From an uncultured Flavobacteriales bacterium (GTDB lineage: Bacteria; Bacteroidota; Bacteroidia; Flavobacteriales_G; NORP312): a DNA stretch of 38,763 bases. The notes under the pieces are model-generated. The model did not search any database and was not told where the DNA came from. It worked only from the letters and a program-made list of their open reading frames with translations. Made by a program: the position numbers and the translations under genes. This document shows, piece after piece, positions 1 to 12,100 of this stretch. The DNA is taken from contig CAJQPE010000049.1 in NCBI GenBank assembly GCA_905480125.1, forward strand, positions 1 through 38,763, written 5' to 3'. Within the stretch, counting starts at the first letter, position 1. Every line of letters starts with the position of its first letter.

Positions 1-1462
1 TAAAACAAGCCTAACCCATTACTAGTTGGTGTGTTAGCATCTCCAATGGCAATTATACATCCAAAATCGCTGGTGCTTGTTGATTTCACGCTAAAACTTA
101 ATTCTGAGGGTGTTGCAGAAGGGAACGTATGCATCAAACCATCTAAAAGATTATTATTTCCGCCCGAAATTTCTAGACTATAGCTCCCTGCTACAGACTG
201 CGAATTTGTAACTTGTTTAGTATAACTTCCGCCTTGATCGACCCAAGAAGTGATATTTGCCGATTCAAATCCATCATAGAAATCATTATTAGACGATGTG
301 CCATTAACAATCTCGAAATCCAATGCACTTGCACCAATATTGTATACCGTCATTGGCACCGCAGCAGAATCTCCACATGCATCCAAGTTTACTGTAAATC
401 CCGTGGGGTTAACAATAACAGATGGCGAACCTACCCCCACTCCGTTAACACAAATCTGACTGCCTCCAGCATTATCTGACAGGGTAATAGTGTCCTGATA
501 TGACTGTATGGCACCTGCAGTGAAAAGAATGTTTACTAATAAACTGTCATGTGGTGGAACAACAAAATTTATACTATCAAGCTCAAATAGTCCCGAAATA
601 CTGTTGGCACTAGATACTCGTAAAGTGTCACATCCTGAATTATAGATTATTATCGGCTCAAAAGATGTTTCGCCGATAAATGTTGTGTCAACACTTGTGC
701 AGTTTTGAGAGAATGACACATCGGGATATCCAACAATGTTTAGGTTGACTGGTATAATTACTATTGGGTTAGCTGTGTCATTGGTTTCAAAGCTTAGGTC
801 CACAGTATAATCTCCTGACGAAAACCCATTGGAATTTATTATCGCCATATACACAGCCGAATCTCCTGTCACGACATCTGCTGTATCTTCATCTAAAGTC
901 AGCCAAGATGAAAAGGATAATTCTCCAACCGATATATCATCAAAATAAGAAGCTGTGCCACTTGACCATCCCGATAAATAAACACGATCAATGCTGGTAA
1001 GACCAGTATTCGCAAATAAAACTGATGATTGAACTAATGCCCCGTCAACATAGAAATCAAAAGTTGAATTTACATAGTCAATATTTCTGTATTCTATAAC
1101 GAACCATTGGTTTGGTGAAAATGAATGTGAAGGGCTTGAGCCACCTAGAAAATTAATACTACCACTAAAATCGATATAAAAAGTGCCAATTCCTGAGTTA
1201 CTATTGGTATTAACATCTCCAAAGGTGACCATACATCCAAAACCATTTGTGCTTGGTGACATGACCTTAAAACTTATTTCAGAAGGGCTGGAAGAAGAAA
1301 AGTTATGCATCAAGCCATTATAAAAACTAAATCCTCCACCCTGCATTTCTAAACTATATGCTCCTGAAGCACTTGCACTGGAAACCACTTGTTTTGTATA
1401 AGCGCCACCTTGATCTAACCAAGCCCCCAGATTACCGGCTTCAAAACCATCGAAAAAAGCTC
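1..1462 (-). repeat. Duplicated module in the M4 protease gene
   Basis: A protein segment beginning with DGFE...W.DQGG.YTKQV (near 1460 reading leftward) starts again near 285, about 1.18 kb on. Both copies continue with SGxYSLE, LMH.F and a PSE.SF pattern. The second copy is cut by the window edge. Confidence 0.8.
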
Positions 1463-4400
1463 CACCTGATTGTGAAACTAGTAAATCATGTATCACAGAT
1501 AAATTCCCAATGCCACTATTATAAAATGTAATCGGAACAGCTAAAGAATCACCGCACATCAGAGTGTCAATAAGAGTGTTCGGGGAATAACTAAGTATTG
1601 GGGGCGCTGAAACTGTTAAGGACAAAGAAGTGGTATCAGATGAATTACAGTTGGTCGCAATCAATGTGACCATAAAACTGCCCGAAGATGAATATGCATG
1701 GACTGGATTTTCATCAGCGGAAAAATTTCCGTCACCAAAATCCCATTGCCATTGATTGGGAGCGTTAGATGTTAGATCCGTGAAATTAAGAGCTGTATTA
1801 AAAGCTGGAGTTGTATCTGTTACAGAAAATTCTGCAATTGGATTTGCTCCACCTGATGCAGATGACCAGGTCGCTTCAAATCCAGGTTGAGATATGCTGC
1901 CATCACTTGAAAACACAATAAACATTTGCCCAGAATTTGCGACCACAGATGCCGGAAGTGAACTACCCGTAGCTTGCAATAAAAGTGAATCCGCTTGACT
2001 CGCGCCATCATAAACATTTAAAAAGTCCCAGGCATTTTCAAGATCAAATGAAGTAAATGATAATGAAATTGGTGTTGCACAACCCGGGTCAATTAAAAAC
2101 GTACAATTTTCATTATTACTATAATTGCTCGATGGGCCTCCAGAATCAAAAAGAGTTCCAGTAAGCGCCGAAGAGGAAACCGATGCTGAACATAGATTCA
2201 CAGAATTAACTACATTAATAAAGTTGTACTTTGTAACGGAGTCAACCCCAAATGAATTAGTAACTACTAATTTAACCTCATAACTACCTATTGAATTATA
2301 AGTAATATTTGATGGGTTTTGGGCGGTAGATCCTGACTGATTAGCACCGGCAAATTCCCAATCCCATGATGTCGGTACTCCGGCACTCGCATCAAGAAAA
2401 TTGATCCCACTGCCAACATTTATTGTAGTTACATTAGAAATAAAATCGGCAACTGGAGGATTAGAATTTGGAACAATAGAAACGGTGAAATCTTCATATT
2501 GGCCGAGTGAAGATGGAGAACATGCATCAGCAGTCAAGGTCGTGAAAGATGATGCAACCCTCATTCTCAATGGAGTGTTTAATGTTGTGCCGCCAGGAAT
2601 TGTAATAGTTGCCAAATGTATGTTGTTTCTATTTGTCGCGGCATATTCCTGTTCTGTGGCACTAAAATTACCATCGTTATTGTAGTCAATCCACATATAA
2701 GCATACTCATTACCTGTTGATATACTTAGTGGGTAAACTCCTCCCGCATCGACAGTGGTCTGCACAGAACAAGTATTATCCATATAATCCTCTCCATTAC
2801 TATAACCACTGTTGTTGTTTATTCCATTAAAAGTAACGTTTGTTATACCATAATTAGAAGAAAGGTTACTGGTTGATGGCGCACATGCTGCTACGATTGG
2901 TCCTCCTCCGTTAACTACCGTAATATAATTGGTATATGTTAGTGTGTCGTTTCCAACTGAACAGCCAATTGCTGATACAACTTGAGATACAGTATAGGTT
3001 CCTGCTGTTGTATATGTATGTGCAACGTTCGCTAAGTTGCTAGTTGTCCCGTCACCGAAATGCCATTCATAATTTACCGCGTTCGTGCTTTGATCAATAA
3101 AAGTAACAGTGGCTGGCAAATTACATGCGTACGTTATATCAGAAGTAAATCCTGCTACTGCTGGTGCTGATGAATATTCTGCTCCTAGTCCAACCGCATA
3201 CCATGCATTGGTTACAGACTCAACTTCTGCTGTGCATGGGCCAAATAAATCCTCCGCCGCCTGAATAGAATAATTTCGCGCATCTGAATATTGCGAACTT
3301 GAAGTATGATAAAATGTTAAAGCGCGATAGGTAATTGCCAGTGCGTCATCCATTCCGATTCCAGCTACAGTATAGCTATCTCCATTATCATTTGTTCCAG
3401 ATCCCCCCATTGAAAGCAGGTAAAACCAATAATTTTGGACTCCATTATTGGTGTGAACGCCTCCATTATCAGCACCACCTGAGGCCCAATTTATTCCAAG
3501 ATAAGTATCGGGCTGTCCATAAGTGTTAGGACTTGATAAACTATGATCTGCTCCTCCTGATAGATGCGCATCTTCTTTAATCGTCCAATTTGCTGAGCTA
3601 GGCTTAGCGTAAAACTCAACTGCAGTGGCAAATATATCAGCAAAAGATTCACTCAAAGCGCCTGATTCGTATGAAAAATTTAGATTTGCTGTGGTCTCTA
3701 TAATGCCATGCGTAAATTCATGGGCAATTATATCAACCGTCGCAAGAGGGCCATAAGTAGCTCCGTCTCCATCGCCTAAAGAAACAGTCGACCCATCCCA
3801 AAAAGCGTTTCCATAATTAACACCATAATGAACATTAGTTATAAGTTTTGCACCTGCATCGTCAAAACTATTTCTGCCGTGATTTACGTCAAAATAATCA
3901 TAAAACATTTCCGCAGCCCAATGGGCATCTGTTGCCACTTCATCCTGGTTACCATTAACATTATTCCAGCTATTATCTTGGTCAATAAAATCAACACTTC
4001 CAAAAAATCCCTGTTGCATGTTAAAGGTTTCAATTCCTCCACCTCGAGCTGTTTCTCGCAAACGGAAAGTGTCGGCAGCAATACTATCTGTTACTATTTG
4101 TTGGACCCCACTGTATTTTGTGGTTGCGGTTCCAATTGCATCTGACGTATGAATTTTATCTTTTATTAAAATAACCTCACCTGATGCAGCGCTAACATAT
4201 ACGTCTTTTCGAATTAAAGGCAGCACAAAATAAACATCAACTTTAAATGCTTCAATTGCTTCATTTCCTAATTTTACAATAACTCTCTCAGCGATTGGCT
4301 CGTATCCAGGATCCACTTGTTTCCGCAGAATTTCACCCTTAACATGTTTTTCTGCTGCAGAAATTGCTTCACCTTCGGCTATTTTTCCAGATTGTACTCT

Positions 4401-4724
4401 ACCAAATTCAACAACATTGCCACTTATACTGCTAATTTCTTTTCCTTTCACATGTACTTTGAGTATTCCATCCTCCACGCATATGCCATTATAGTATTCT
4501 AGATATGTGTAATGAGTATATCCCAAATCATCCTCTTGGGTGTCTTTTATTATAAACTCAACAGATGGCGGTAAATTATATTGGTTTACGCAATGTGCTG
4601 AAAATCGACTTACATCAAATCTATTATTGATTTCTTGTTTATTTTCTAATGAATGGGCATTGATGGTTGAAAAGAAAAGTGAAAAGAAAAGGAAATACAG
4701 AAACGAATGATGGGGTAATCTCAT
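1..4724 (-). CDS. Secreted M4 (thermolysin-like) metalloprotease with PKD, GEVED and CUB domains, C-terminus cut off by the window
   Basis: About 1574 residues are visible, starting at the ATG at 4724-4722; the reading frame stays open to base 1, so the C-terminus (and probably a sorting domain) lies outside. An N-terminal signal peptide is followed by an FTP/PepSY-type propeptide (about residues 40-180). The catalytic domain has HEFTH at 335-339, the third zinc ligand Glu359 exactly 20 residues after His339 as in thermolysin, and the catalytic GGVH histidine near 424. After it come a PKD domain (about 521-606), a GEVED domain (622-752), a second PKD-like domain (760-838), a CUB domain (840-958) and a third PKD domain (963-1040). 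A module with a DGFE...W.DQGG motif follows and begins again near base 430. Such proteins are exported, often through T9SS, and degrade extracellular protein. The family call is firm; the substrate and the missing end are unknown. Confidence 0.93.
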   Translation of the reverse strand, partial: MRLPHHSFLYFLFFSLFFSTINAHSLENKQEINNRFDVSRFSAHCVNQYNLPPSVEFIIKDTQEDDLGYTHYTYLEYYNGICVEDGILKVHVKGKEISSISGNVVEFGRVQSGKIAEGEAISAAEKHVKGEILRKQVDPGYEPIAERVIVKLGNEAIEAFKVDVYFVLPLIRKDVYVSAASGEVILIKDKIHTSDAIGTATTKYSGVQQIVTDSIAADTFRLRETARGGGIETFNMQQGFFGSVDFIDQDNSWNNVNGNQDEVATDAHWAAEMFYDYFDVNHGRNSFDDAGAKLITNVHYGVNYGNAFWDGSTVSLGDGDGATYGPLATVDIIAHEFTHGIIETTANLNFSYESGALSESFADIFATAVEFYAKPSSANWTIKEDAHLSGGADHSLSSPNTYGQPDTYLGINWASGGADNGGVHTNNGVQNYWFYLLSMGGSGTNDNGDSYTVAGIGMDDALAITYRALTFYHTSSSQYSDARNYSIQAAEDLFGPCTAEVESVTNAWYAVGLGAEYSSAPAVAGFTSDITYACNLPATVTFIDQSTNAVNYEWHFGDGTTSNLANVAHTYTTAGTYTVSQVVSAIGCSVGNDTLTYTNYITVVNGGGPIVAACAPSTSNLSSNYGITNVTFNGINNNSGYSNGEDYMDNTCSVQTTVDAGGVYPLSISTGNEYAYMWIDYNNDGNFSATEQEYAATNRNNIHLATITIPGGTTLNTPLRMRVASSFTTLTADACSPSSLGQYEDFTVSIVPNSNPPVADFISNVTTINVGSGINFLDASAGVPTSWDWEFAGANQSGSTAQNPSNITYNSIGSYEVKLVVTNSFGVDSVTKYNFINVVNSVNLCSASVSSSALTGTLFDSGGPSSNYSNNENCTFLIDPGCATPISLSFTSFDLENAWDFLNVYDGASQADSLLLQATGSSLPASVVANSGQMFIVFSSDGSISQPGFEATWSSASGGANPIAEFSVTDTTPAFNTALNFTDLTSNAPNQWQWDFGDGNFSADENPVHAYSSSGSFMVTLIATNCNSSDTTSLSLTVSAPPILSYSPNTLIDTLMCGDSLAVPITFYNSGIGNLSVIHDLLVSQSGGAFFDGFEAGNLGAWLDQGGAYTKQVVSSASASGAYSLEMQGGGFSFYNGLMHNFSSSSPSEISFKVMSPSTNGFGCMVTFGDVNTNSNSGIGTFYIDFSGSINFLGGSSPSHSFSPNQWFVIEYRNIDYVNSTFDFYVDGALVQSSVLFANTGLTSIDRVYLSGWSSGTASYFDDISVGELSFSSWLTLDEDTADVVTGDSAVYMAIINSNGFSSGDYTVDLSFETNDTANPIVIIPVNLNIVGYPDVSFSQNCTSVDTTFIGETSFEPIIIYNSGCDTLRVSSANSISGLFELDSINFVVPPHDSLLVNILFTAGAIQSYQDTITLSDNAGGSQICVNGVGVGSPSVIVNPTGFTVNLDACGDSAAVPMTVYNIGASALDFEIVNGTSSNNDFYDGFESANITSWVDQGGSYTKQVTNSQSVAGSYSLEISGGNNNLLDGLMHTFPSATPSELSFSVKSTSTSDFGCIIAIGDANTPTSNGLGLF

Positions 4725-4891
4725 AATATTAGTTGAATTGAGCTAAATATACAACGAAGCAAAAATCTAATGGTTGCTGCATATTAATTAAAATTTGGCC
4801 AGTTTGAGCCCATCCAAATTTCAAGAATTGAAAAGTACAATATTTTAACCGAAATTGGAGTATTGCCCATTAAATCTATGTACGAATTAAC

Positions 4892-5980
4892 TCAACCAGA
4901 AGTGCCAAGTTCGCCTACAAATCTTTTTATGTCTACTTCTGGATCTAAGATTCTATCATTCATAGCGAAATTTAAGATCTCTTCTGAAAAATATGGAGCT
5001 AGCATGGCTCCTTTTGTTCCTAGACCATTGAAAATATAAGCATTGTCTAGTTTAGGGTGCCTTCCCAAAAACGGCCGTCTATCTTTCACTGTAGGTCGAA
5101 TTCCCGCTTCATGCTTAAAAAGAACTGAATCTCCCGATAAAGTTTCTTTGGCCTTTTCTTGCAACTCTTTCCTCCTTTCTTTTTTTGTCTCGTATGATAA
5201 ATCGTCCCATTCATAGGTTGAACCCATTTTTATTGTTCCATCACGTTTGGGTAAAAAGAACTTACCGTTATTAAGCACTTCATTCGCACGATAATTATCA
5301 TTTCTCAAGGTTAAAATGTCACCTTTCGAAAGATTAAAAGGCAGCCAACTAAACAGGGGGTTATTCATCCCTAAAGCCCCCTCACAAAAGACAATTTTTT
5401 TTCCAACAACGGAAGTGCTTTTAAACTTAATTTTAACCTTGTTATTCTCATACTCAATCATACTGTAATCGAGGTTGTTCTCAATTATTTTTCCGGCTTT
5501 TTTCAAACGATTTTTCCATGCAGCCAGCATGGCCGGAACATCAATAGCGCAAGCTTTAACAACCCCCAAATTACTAGGTTCATTTAATGGTAATTCAAAC
5601 TCATTTCCACTATATATTTCTCCTAAATAATCTTTTAAACTTCTAAGTCTTTTGCTGTGCCACCTATTTATTTCTTCAGCCGTATTTAAAACTCTCAAAA
5701 TGGATTTTCGATCATAAAATGAAATACCAATGACAGTTTCAAATTCACGATAAAAAGTATGTAAATAAGACATGAGTTCATCAGCCATCCAGCTCTTGGT
5801 AAGTCGCTTGAATACAATAGGATTTATGAGTCCCGCAGCAACCATTGAAGAACTTCTAGCATGCGAATTATCAATTACCATAAAGTCAATCTTATTTCGA
5901 CTGAATTGATAACTTAAACATGTACCCGCAATTCCTTGCCCTACAACAATGACATCTGTATTCATTTGTATATAAGCCAT
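4892..5980 (-). CDS. FAD-dependent oxidoreductase of the DAO family
   Basis: A 362-residue protein. The N-terminus has the dinucleotide-binding fold: GQGIAG at residues 14-19 and an acidic residue at the end of the second strand (Asp37). The C-terminal part has the signature of D-amino-acid-oxidase/glycine-oxidase-like enzymes (AGIRPTVKDRRPFLG, then a NGLGTKGAMLAP segment that would contact the flavin). This family oxidises amines or amino acids; the FAD domain of MnmC is a related possibility. The substrate cannot be read from the sequence. No signal peptide is seen, so it is probably cytoplasmic. An in-frame ATG at residue 6 is an alternative start. It is transcribed away from the giant secreted-protein gene and sits 167 bp upstream of the protease gene on the same strand. 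Confidence 0.85.
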   Translation of the reverse strand: MAYIQMNTDVIVVGQGIAGTCLSYQFSRNKIDFMVIDNSHARSSSMVAAGLINPIVFKRLTKSWMADELMSYLHTFYREFETVIGISFYDRKSILRVLNTAEEINRWHSKRLRSLKDYLGEIYSGNEFELPLNEPSNLGVVKACAIDVPAMLAAWKNRLKKAGKIIENNLDYSMIEYENNKVKIKFKSTSVVGKKIVFCEGALGMNNPLFSWLPFNLSKGDILTLRNDNYRANEVLNNGKFFLPKRDGTIKMGSTYEWDDLSYETKKERRKELQEKAKETLSGDSVLFKHEAGIRPTVKDRRPFLGRHPKLDNAYIFNGLGTKGAMLAPYFSEEILNFAMNDRILDPEVDIKRFVGELGTSG

Positions 5981-6093
5981 TTAAAATTATCTCTATCTAA
6001 TACACAAAATCGGAGAAATATTAATTGCCAAAATTGATCAAGTTTTATTCTATTTGGCAACTAGCAACCTTTCGGTTTCCGTTTCGTCTTATT

Positions 6094-6109
6094 GTTAATT
6101 CAAATTAAC
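6094..6109. repeat. Inverted repeat in the divergent gap before the giant secreted-protein gene
   Basis: GTTAATT-CA-AATTAAC is a perfect dyad with 7-bp arms. It lies between CAACCTTT (6065-6072) and its reverse complement AAAGGTTG (6111-6118), so two inverted repeats are nested. The inner dyad sits about 45 bp upstream of the -7 box at 6152, a position suited to a regulator. The binding protein, if any, is unknown. Confidence 0.35.
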
Positions 6110-6151
6110 TAAAGGTTGTCTGCTACAAATTTAACATCTTTTTAATTTTTG

Positions 6152-6159
6152 TATATTTG
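6152..6159 (+). promoter_or_regulatory. Putative Bacteroidota -7 promoter box
   Basis: TATATTTG matches the TAnnTTTG consensus and ends 32 bases before the ATG of the 1983-residue protein. I see no clear TTG at the expected -33 distance, so only the -7 half is supported. Confidence 0.45.
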
Positions 6160-6191
6160 TAGTAATACATTCTAGTACTGATTTTATCCCT

Positions 6192-9100
6192 ATGAATAAT
6201 ATTTACAAAGCTTTTTCACTTCTCTTTTTAATCATTTCATTTGTTTATAGCTCAAAAGCGACTCACGTTGCTGGTGCTGATATTACCTACGAATGTCTTG
6301 GAAACGACCAATATGTAGTTACTCTAAATGTTTTTAGAGATTGCTCAGGCTCAACATTAGGAACGACTAATACCTTAGATTTTATAAGTACTTGCGGTGG
6401 TTCGTTTACTGCAACGCTTGATCAAGTTTCGGTTAATGAGGTCTCTCAATTATGTCCATCGGCTCTTCCTCAAAGTGATTGTGGCTCTGCGGGATTTCCA
6501 GGCATGGAGCAATACGTTTACCAAGATACTGTTACTATTGCGCCTGCTTGCGATACATGGACTATTAGTTGGGATTTGTGCTGCAGAAATGACGACATTT
6601 CTAACCTAGCCAATCCAGGTGGTGAAGAAATGTACGTGGAATCTACGTTAAATAGCTTAACGGCTCCTTGTAATAGTTCTCCTTATTTTACTGCTCAACC
6701 TATTCCTTATGTCTGTGTTAACCAGCAAGTAACTTATAACTTTGGTGTTGTAGAAAACGATGGCGATAGTTTGTCATTCAGTATTGTCAGTGCGCTGAAC
6801 AATGTTCCCTCCAATATTCCTTATAATTTTCCCTATACTGGTGCAAGTCCCACTCCGTATGTTGTTCCTGCAGATTCCTTAACCTTGAACCCAGCAACGG
6901 GATTGTTAACATTTACACCAACTTCATTAGGGATTTATGTTGTTGTTATTCAGGTTGATGAGTATGATAATTCAGATCCCCTGAACCCGGTATTAATTGG
7001 ATCAGTAATGCGTGATATTCAAGTTGTTGTTGAAAATTGCACGAACAACGTCCCAGATCCAACTACAGGAGCTATATCAAATCTTACTGGTCTTGCTACG
7101 CAGCTTAATAATAATACGATAGAATTGTGTGATGGAAGCTCTTTCTCATTCGACATTTCGATTGCTGATGTAGATGGTCTGGATTCGATTAGTTTAGCAT
7201 CTAATATTTCACAAGTATTCCCTGGTGCTACATTTACTCCCAATGGTGGTAATCCTGCAACCGCAACCATTGAGTGGACCGCAATTGGAGGAAATAGTTT
7301 TTTCAATTCATTTGTTGTTTACGCTAATGATAACGCATGCCCTGTTCCTGGTATACAGACTTACGTTTACACCGTCATCATTAATCAAAGTACGGTTGCC
7401 AGTGAAGATGTAATTGTTATCTGTGGCCAGCAATCTGCTGACATTTCAGTACTCGGTGGTGATAATTTTGTTTGGACGGATATGGCAGGTGGAGATCCGA
7501 TAAATATTGGAGTTAATTTTGAATGTGACACTTGTGATGTTACATGGGCCCTCCCAGATTCCACAACATCTTATATTGTTACAAGTGACCTTGCCACTAT
7601 CGGATGTTCGAATATCGATACTGTTGTTGTATCTGTTGTGCAAGACTTTGGTTATACGATGGCGCAACCAGATACATTTGTTTGTCTTTTTGGAGATTGC
7701 AAATTTATTGTGTCACCTGATACGGCTGGAAACTTCTTATACGATTGGACTCCGGCAGCATTCTTCGTCGACGGTAATTTAACCGATAGTGTTGCTGAAG
7801 GAAATGTCTTGTTGCCAGATACTTCTGATGTAATATTTACGGTAACCAGCGATTGGGGATGTGTTAAAACTGATACTTTTATGATTGTTGCTTCGCTAAA
7901 TGTACAACCTATTATCTCAATATTAGGAGACACCACAATTTGTATTGGAGACAGTACCCAACTAGTTGCTGTGAATGCTGTTTCGTACGAGTGTGATTAT
8001 ACTTTAGAAATGTTTGACTCCTTTGGGGATGGTTGGAATGGAGCAGCTTTAGACGTCTTCACCAATGGTGTTTTAGATACCTCGCTCACTTTTATTACAG
8101 GGGTTGCCGAAACTGCAATTTTTCCTGTATCTTCAGGTGATACAATTGAGATTGTATTTACTTCAGGTGGTTTTCCAAGTGAAGAGTCATATATTCTATA
8201 CGATGGTGAAGGAAATATAATCCTCCAAGATGGGCCATCTCCTACCAATGGTTCTGTATATACTGGCTTAGTAAATTGCGGGTTAAATGGAGGTGCTATT
8301 ACCTACTCATGGACCCCCGCTGGAACTTGGTTGTCACAAGACGGCCTTATCAACCCCTATGCAATTCCTTCATTTGATACCACTTATACAGTGGTTGCAT
8401 TAGATACAATAGGCGGTTGTTCTGATACGGCAAGCATCGACGTCTATTTAGTCCCCACTTTCGGAAATGTATTAACACAAACCGATAACGCAATCTGTTT
8501 GCTAGATTCAGTTACGTTTAATGTTACACCAGATGTTGCAGATACATATACTTATGAGTGGTCTCCCGCTTCTCTGTTTCCAAATAATACTATTGCCAAC
8601 CCAACAGGAGGGTTTACAAATTCGGGAAATAATTCTCCACAAGTAAGCATTACCAATTCTTTTGGGTGTTCAAAAATTGAAAATTTTGTAGTAACTGTTT
8701 CTAATAACGTTGCTCCGCTATTAGAAGTAAGTGGCGACAGCACAATATGTGCTGGTGATAGCTCACAAATCTTTGCAAATGTTGTAAATACTGGCGTGGG
8801 TATTATTGATGATTTTGAAGGGGGTATTGGTGCTGGTTGGCAGACAATCAACAACGGGATCTCGTCTCCTGCATGTGGTTCAAATAACGGCACTGATGGA
8901 TTATTCTTTGATGGCCCCGTGCCTCGAGAAGCCATCACAAATGCAATAAATGTGCAAAGTGGAGGTACTATTGATTTTTGCATGTTTGTTGGAAACGATG
9001 TTCTAGGCTCTTTTACCTGCGAAAACGCTGATTTAGGAGAAGACATCGAATTATCCTATTCTGTTGATGGAGGTGCTAATTGGGTCAATATTCAAATATT

Positions 9101-12100
9101 CCTACAGTCAGAATGGGATGCAACGGGATCAAGCCCCAATGCTTGGCAATGTTATTCTATTCCAATTCCTGCAGCAGCACAAACTAATGCCACCATTTTT
9201 ATGTGGAATCAGCCTTCTCCGTCAGCTTGCACCGGTTGTGATAGTTGGTCGATCGATGATGTTGCTATTACTCCAATTGGTGGTAATTACCAATATGCTT
9301 GGACACCAACGGCAACTATTAATGATAGTACGTTGGCAAATCCTTGGGTAACTCCAACGCAATTATCTACAACTTACTTTGTGCTAGCATATGATACGAT
9401 TGGGGGTTGTTCTGATGTTGATAGCGTAACCGTTTCTATGGTGAATTCTTTTAATGTCGCAACCTTCCTTTCTGATACGGCAATATGTCTTTATGAAGAA
9501 TTTGAAATGAGTGTAACTCCTCCTGCCGATACTACATATACCTACACTTGGTCGCCTTCCGCCTATTTAAGTAGTGTCACTGATTCTGCTGTTATAGCTG
9601 ATACTGTAGCTACTTCTGGCTGGTTAGAATATATAGTTGAAACGGCTAACCCATTTGGTTGCCAAAGAACAGATACATTTAGAGTCCAAGTTTCTGAAGG
9701 CGCGCAGCCAATTCTAACGATTGCTGGTGATTCAACGATGTGCCAAGCAGACACTACAACATTATTTACTGTGTTTAATGCGAGTACTCCTATTACCTGT
9801 CAGTATTGCTTTAACATGTATGATGACTTCGGTGATGGATGGAACGATTCTTATGCTCAGCTTTGGCTGGATGGGGTATTATTACAAGACTCTTTATTCG
9901 CCCAAAATCCATGGGGTAATGGGGACTCTGCTGTAGATATTTGCTTTGATATTGCGGAGGGATCCAACATCGAAGTAGTGTTCGTTCCAGTGGGGCCTTT
10001 TGATACCGAAATTAGCTACTATTTTGGACAAGACTTATTAGGTTCAGTTGGTAGTGATACGTTATTCTCTGACGGGCTCAACGGAACAGCTCCAGCTGGT
10101 GGATCGGTATATACTACAATTGCGAGCTGCGGAAGTGATGCGTTTCCTAGTTTAGCTTTTGATTGGAGTCCAACAACCTCTTTATTAAATCCTGATTCAA
10201 ATATTACAAATGCATACCCGTCTGGAGACCAATCTTATACTTTAATTGGTTTAGATACAATTGGAGGATGCGGTGATACTGCATATTATAATGTTTACGT
10301 TGTTCCAAGTTTTGAGCCATCAGTAACTGCATCTGATTCAGTAATTTGCCTTTTAGAAAATGTTGTATTTGATATTAACGTTACCCCTACTCCAACTACT
10401 ACTTATACTTACGATTGGGAATTTTCTTCTTATTTAGCGAGCAATTCTGGTTCGACTAATACGGCAAGTAATATAGATGTGCCTGGAGATTTAACTTTTA
10501 ACTATACGGTTTCAAGCCCTGAAGATTGTAATAAAATAGGGACAGCTTCTGTGTTTGTATCTACAGGAATTCAACCCGAAATTTCAGCTGTTGATGACAC
10601 TATTTGTGAAGGAAATACCATTTCATTAAACCCAACACTAGTTGGTTTAAGTCTTACTGCTGATAGCTGTGAGCTTACTTTAGAAATGTTTGATTCATTT
10701 GGTGATGGTTGGGGCGGTGCTAGTTTCGATATCATTATTAATGGTGCAATTACTGATAGCCATACATTATTAAATGGATTAGATTCTACTTTAACATTTA
10801 GTGTTGGAGTTACAGACGAGATTTGTGTTAATTATAGTGATGGGGCGTTTCCTGATGAGGTAACCTATGTACTTTCTTTGGGCTCACAAATTTTATTGTC
10901 AGATGGCTTTAATGTCGATGGATTAGCTCCCGATCAAGGTCAGGTATGGTGTGCCGTTCAAGTATGTGGTCTAAATGATGCTACTTACGCATATGATTGG
11001 AGTCCATCTTCTTCTTTAACAAGCGATAATACTAAATTTACCGTTGCATCGCCCGAAAGCAGCACAACCTATCAAATTATTGTAACTGATACTATTGGTT
11101 ACTGTGCAGATACTGCTGAGATTGACATAACAGTAATTGAAATACCTCAACCATCCGTTAGCTCTCCGGGTAGCTTTTGTGAAAACCAGCCTCCAATTAA
11201 CTTACAGACTTTAGTTGACATACAAGGAGGAACATGGTCAGGTTCCGGGATTGTCGATCCAGTTTTAGGTACATTTAATCCAAACGATGGCATTATTGGG
11301 TTAAATACAATTAATTATACTGTTACTATATTAGGCTGCACAGGTGACACAACTTTTAATATTCCTATTAATATTATACCAGATGCACCAAGTGCTTTAA
11401 CTAATAGCCCTTATTGTCAGGCCACTTTAATAAGTAACGTAATTGGAAATGGATCTGGAGGATTATTAACATGGTATGAGTACAATCAAATAACCTCGAT
11501 TGATACTGGCACCACTCCAAATTTAGGGATCGCTGGTGAAAGTGACACGCTATATGTAAACGAAACATTGAATGGCTGTACTAGTCCATTTACTGCGGTT
11601 GCCATAGAAGTAATTCCCCAACCTAACGTAAGTTTTACTGGAAACAACGCACCTGATTCAACTCAAGGTTTAATTCCAATGGATGTTATTCTCTCTAACA
11701 GTTCTGATGATGGCTTGAGCTATGTATGGAACTTCGGAAATGGAACAGCGTCTGGAGTCCAAGACCCAGGAACAATAATTTACAACTCTACTGGGGATTA
11801 TATAATTATATTGGTTGGTACCGATTCCAACGGCTGTCAAAATAGTGATACATTATTAGTTGATGCAGATGATGTTACTTTTATCCCTATTGTTTTCTCG
11901 CCAACGGGTGACGGGATTAACGAGGTATTCAAGGTAACTGGGTTCCCGGAAGATGACTTCTTGTGTGTAATCTATAACCGTTGGGGTGTCAAATTATATG
12001 AATATACCGACCCAATTAATGGATATTGGGACGGAGGAACACATCCTGATGGAACCTACTTTGCATTAATTACTTATACAGATTGGGGCGGTGAAGAGAA

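Noticed and set aside
213-3529. Several plus-strand open frames of 60-105 codons across the M4 protease region.
   Set aside because: They lie opposite a continuous minus-strand gene with recognised domains and show no domain, signal peptide or promoter of their own.
7019-9936. Open frames on both strands across the first giant secreted gene, up to 164 codons.
   Set aside because: They are by-products of the repetitive, codon-biased main gene; none has recognisable protein features.
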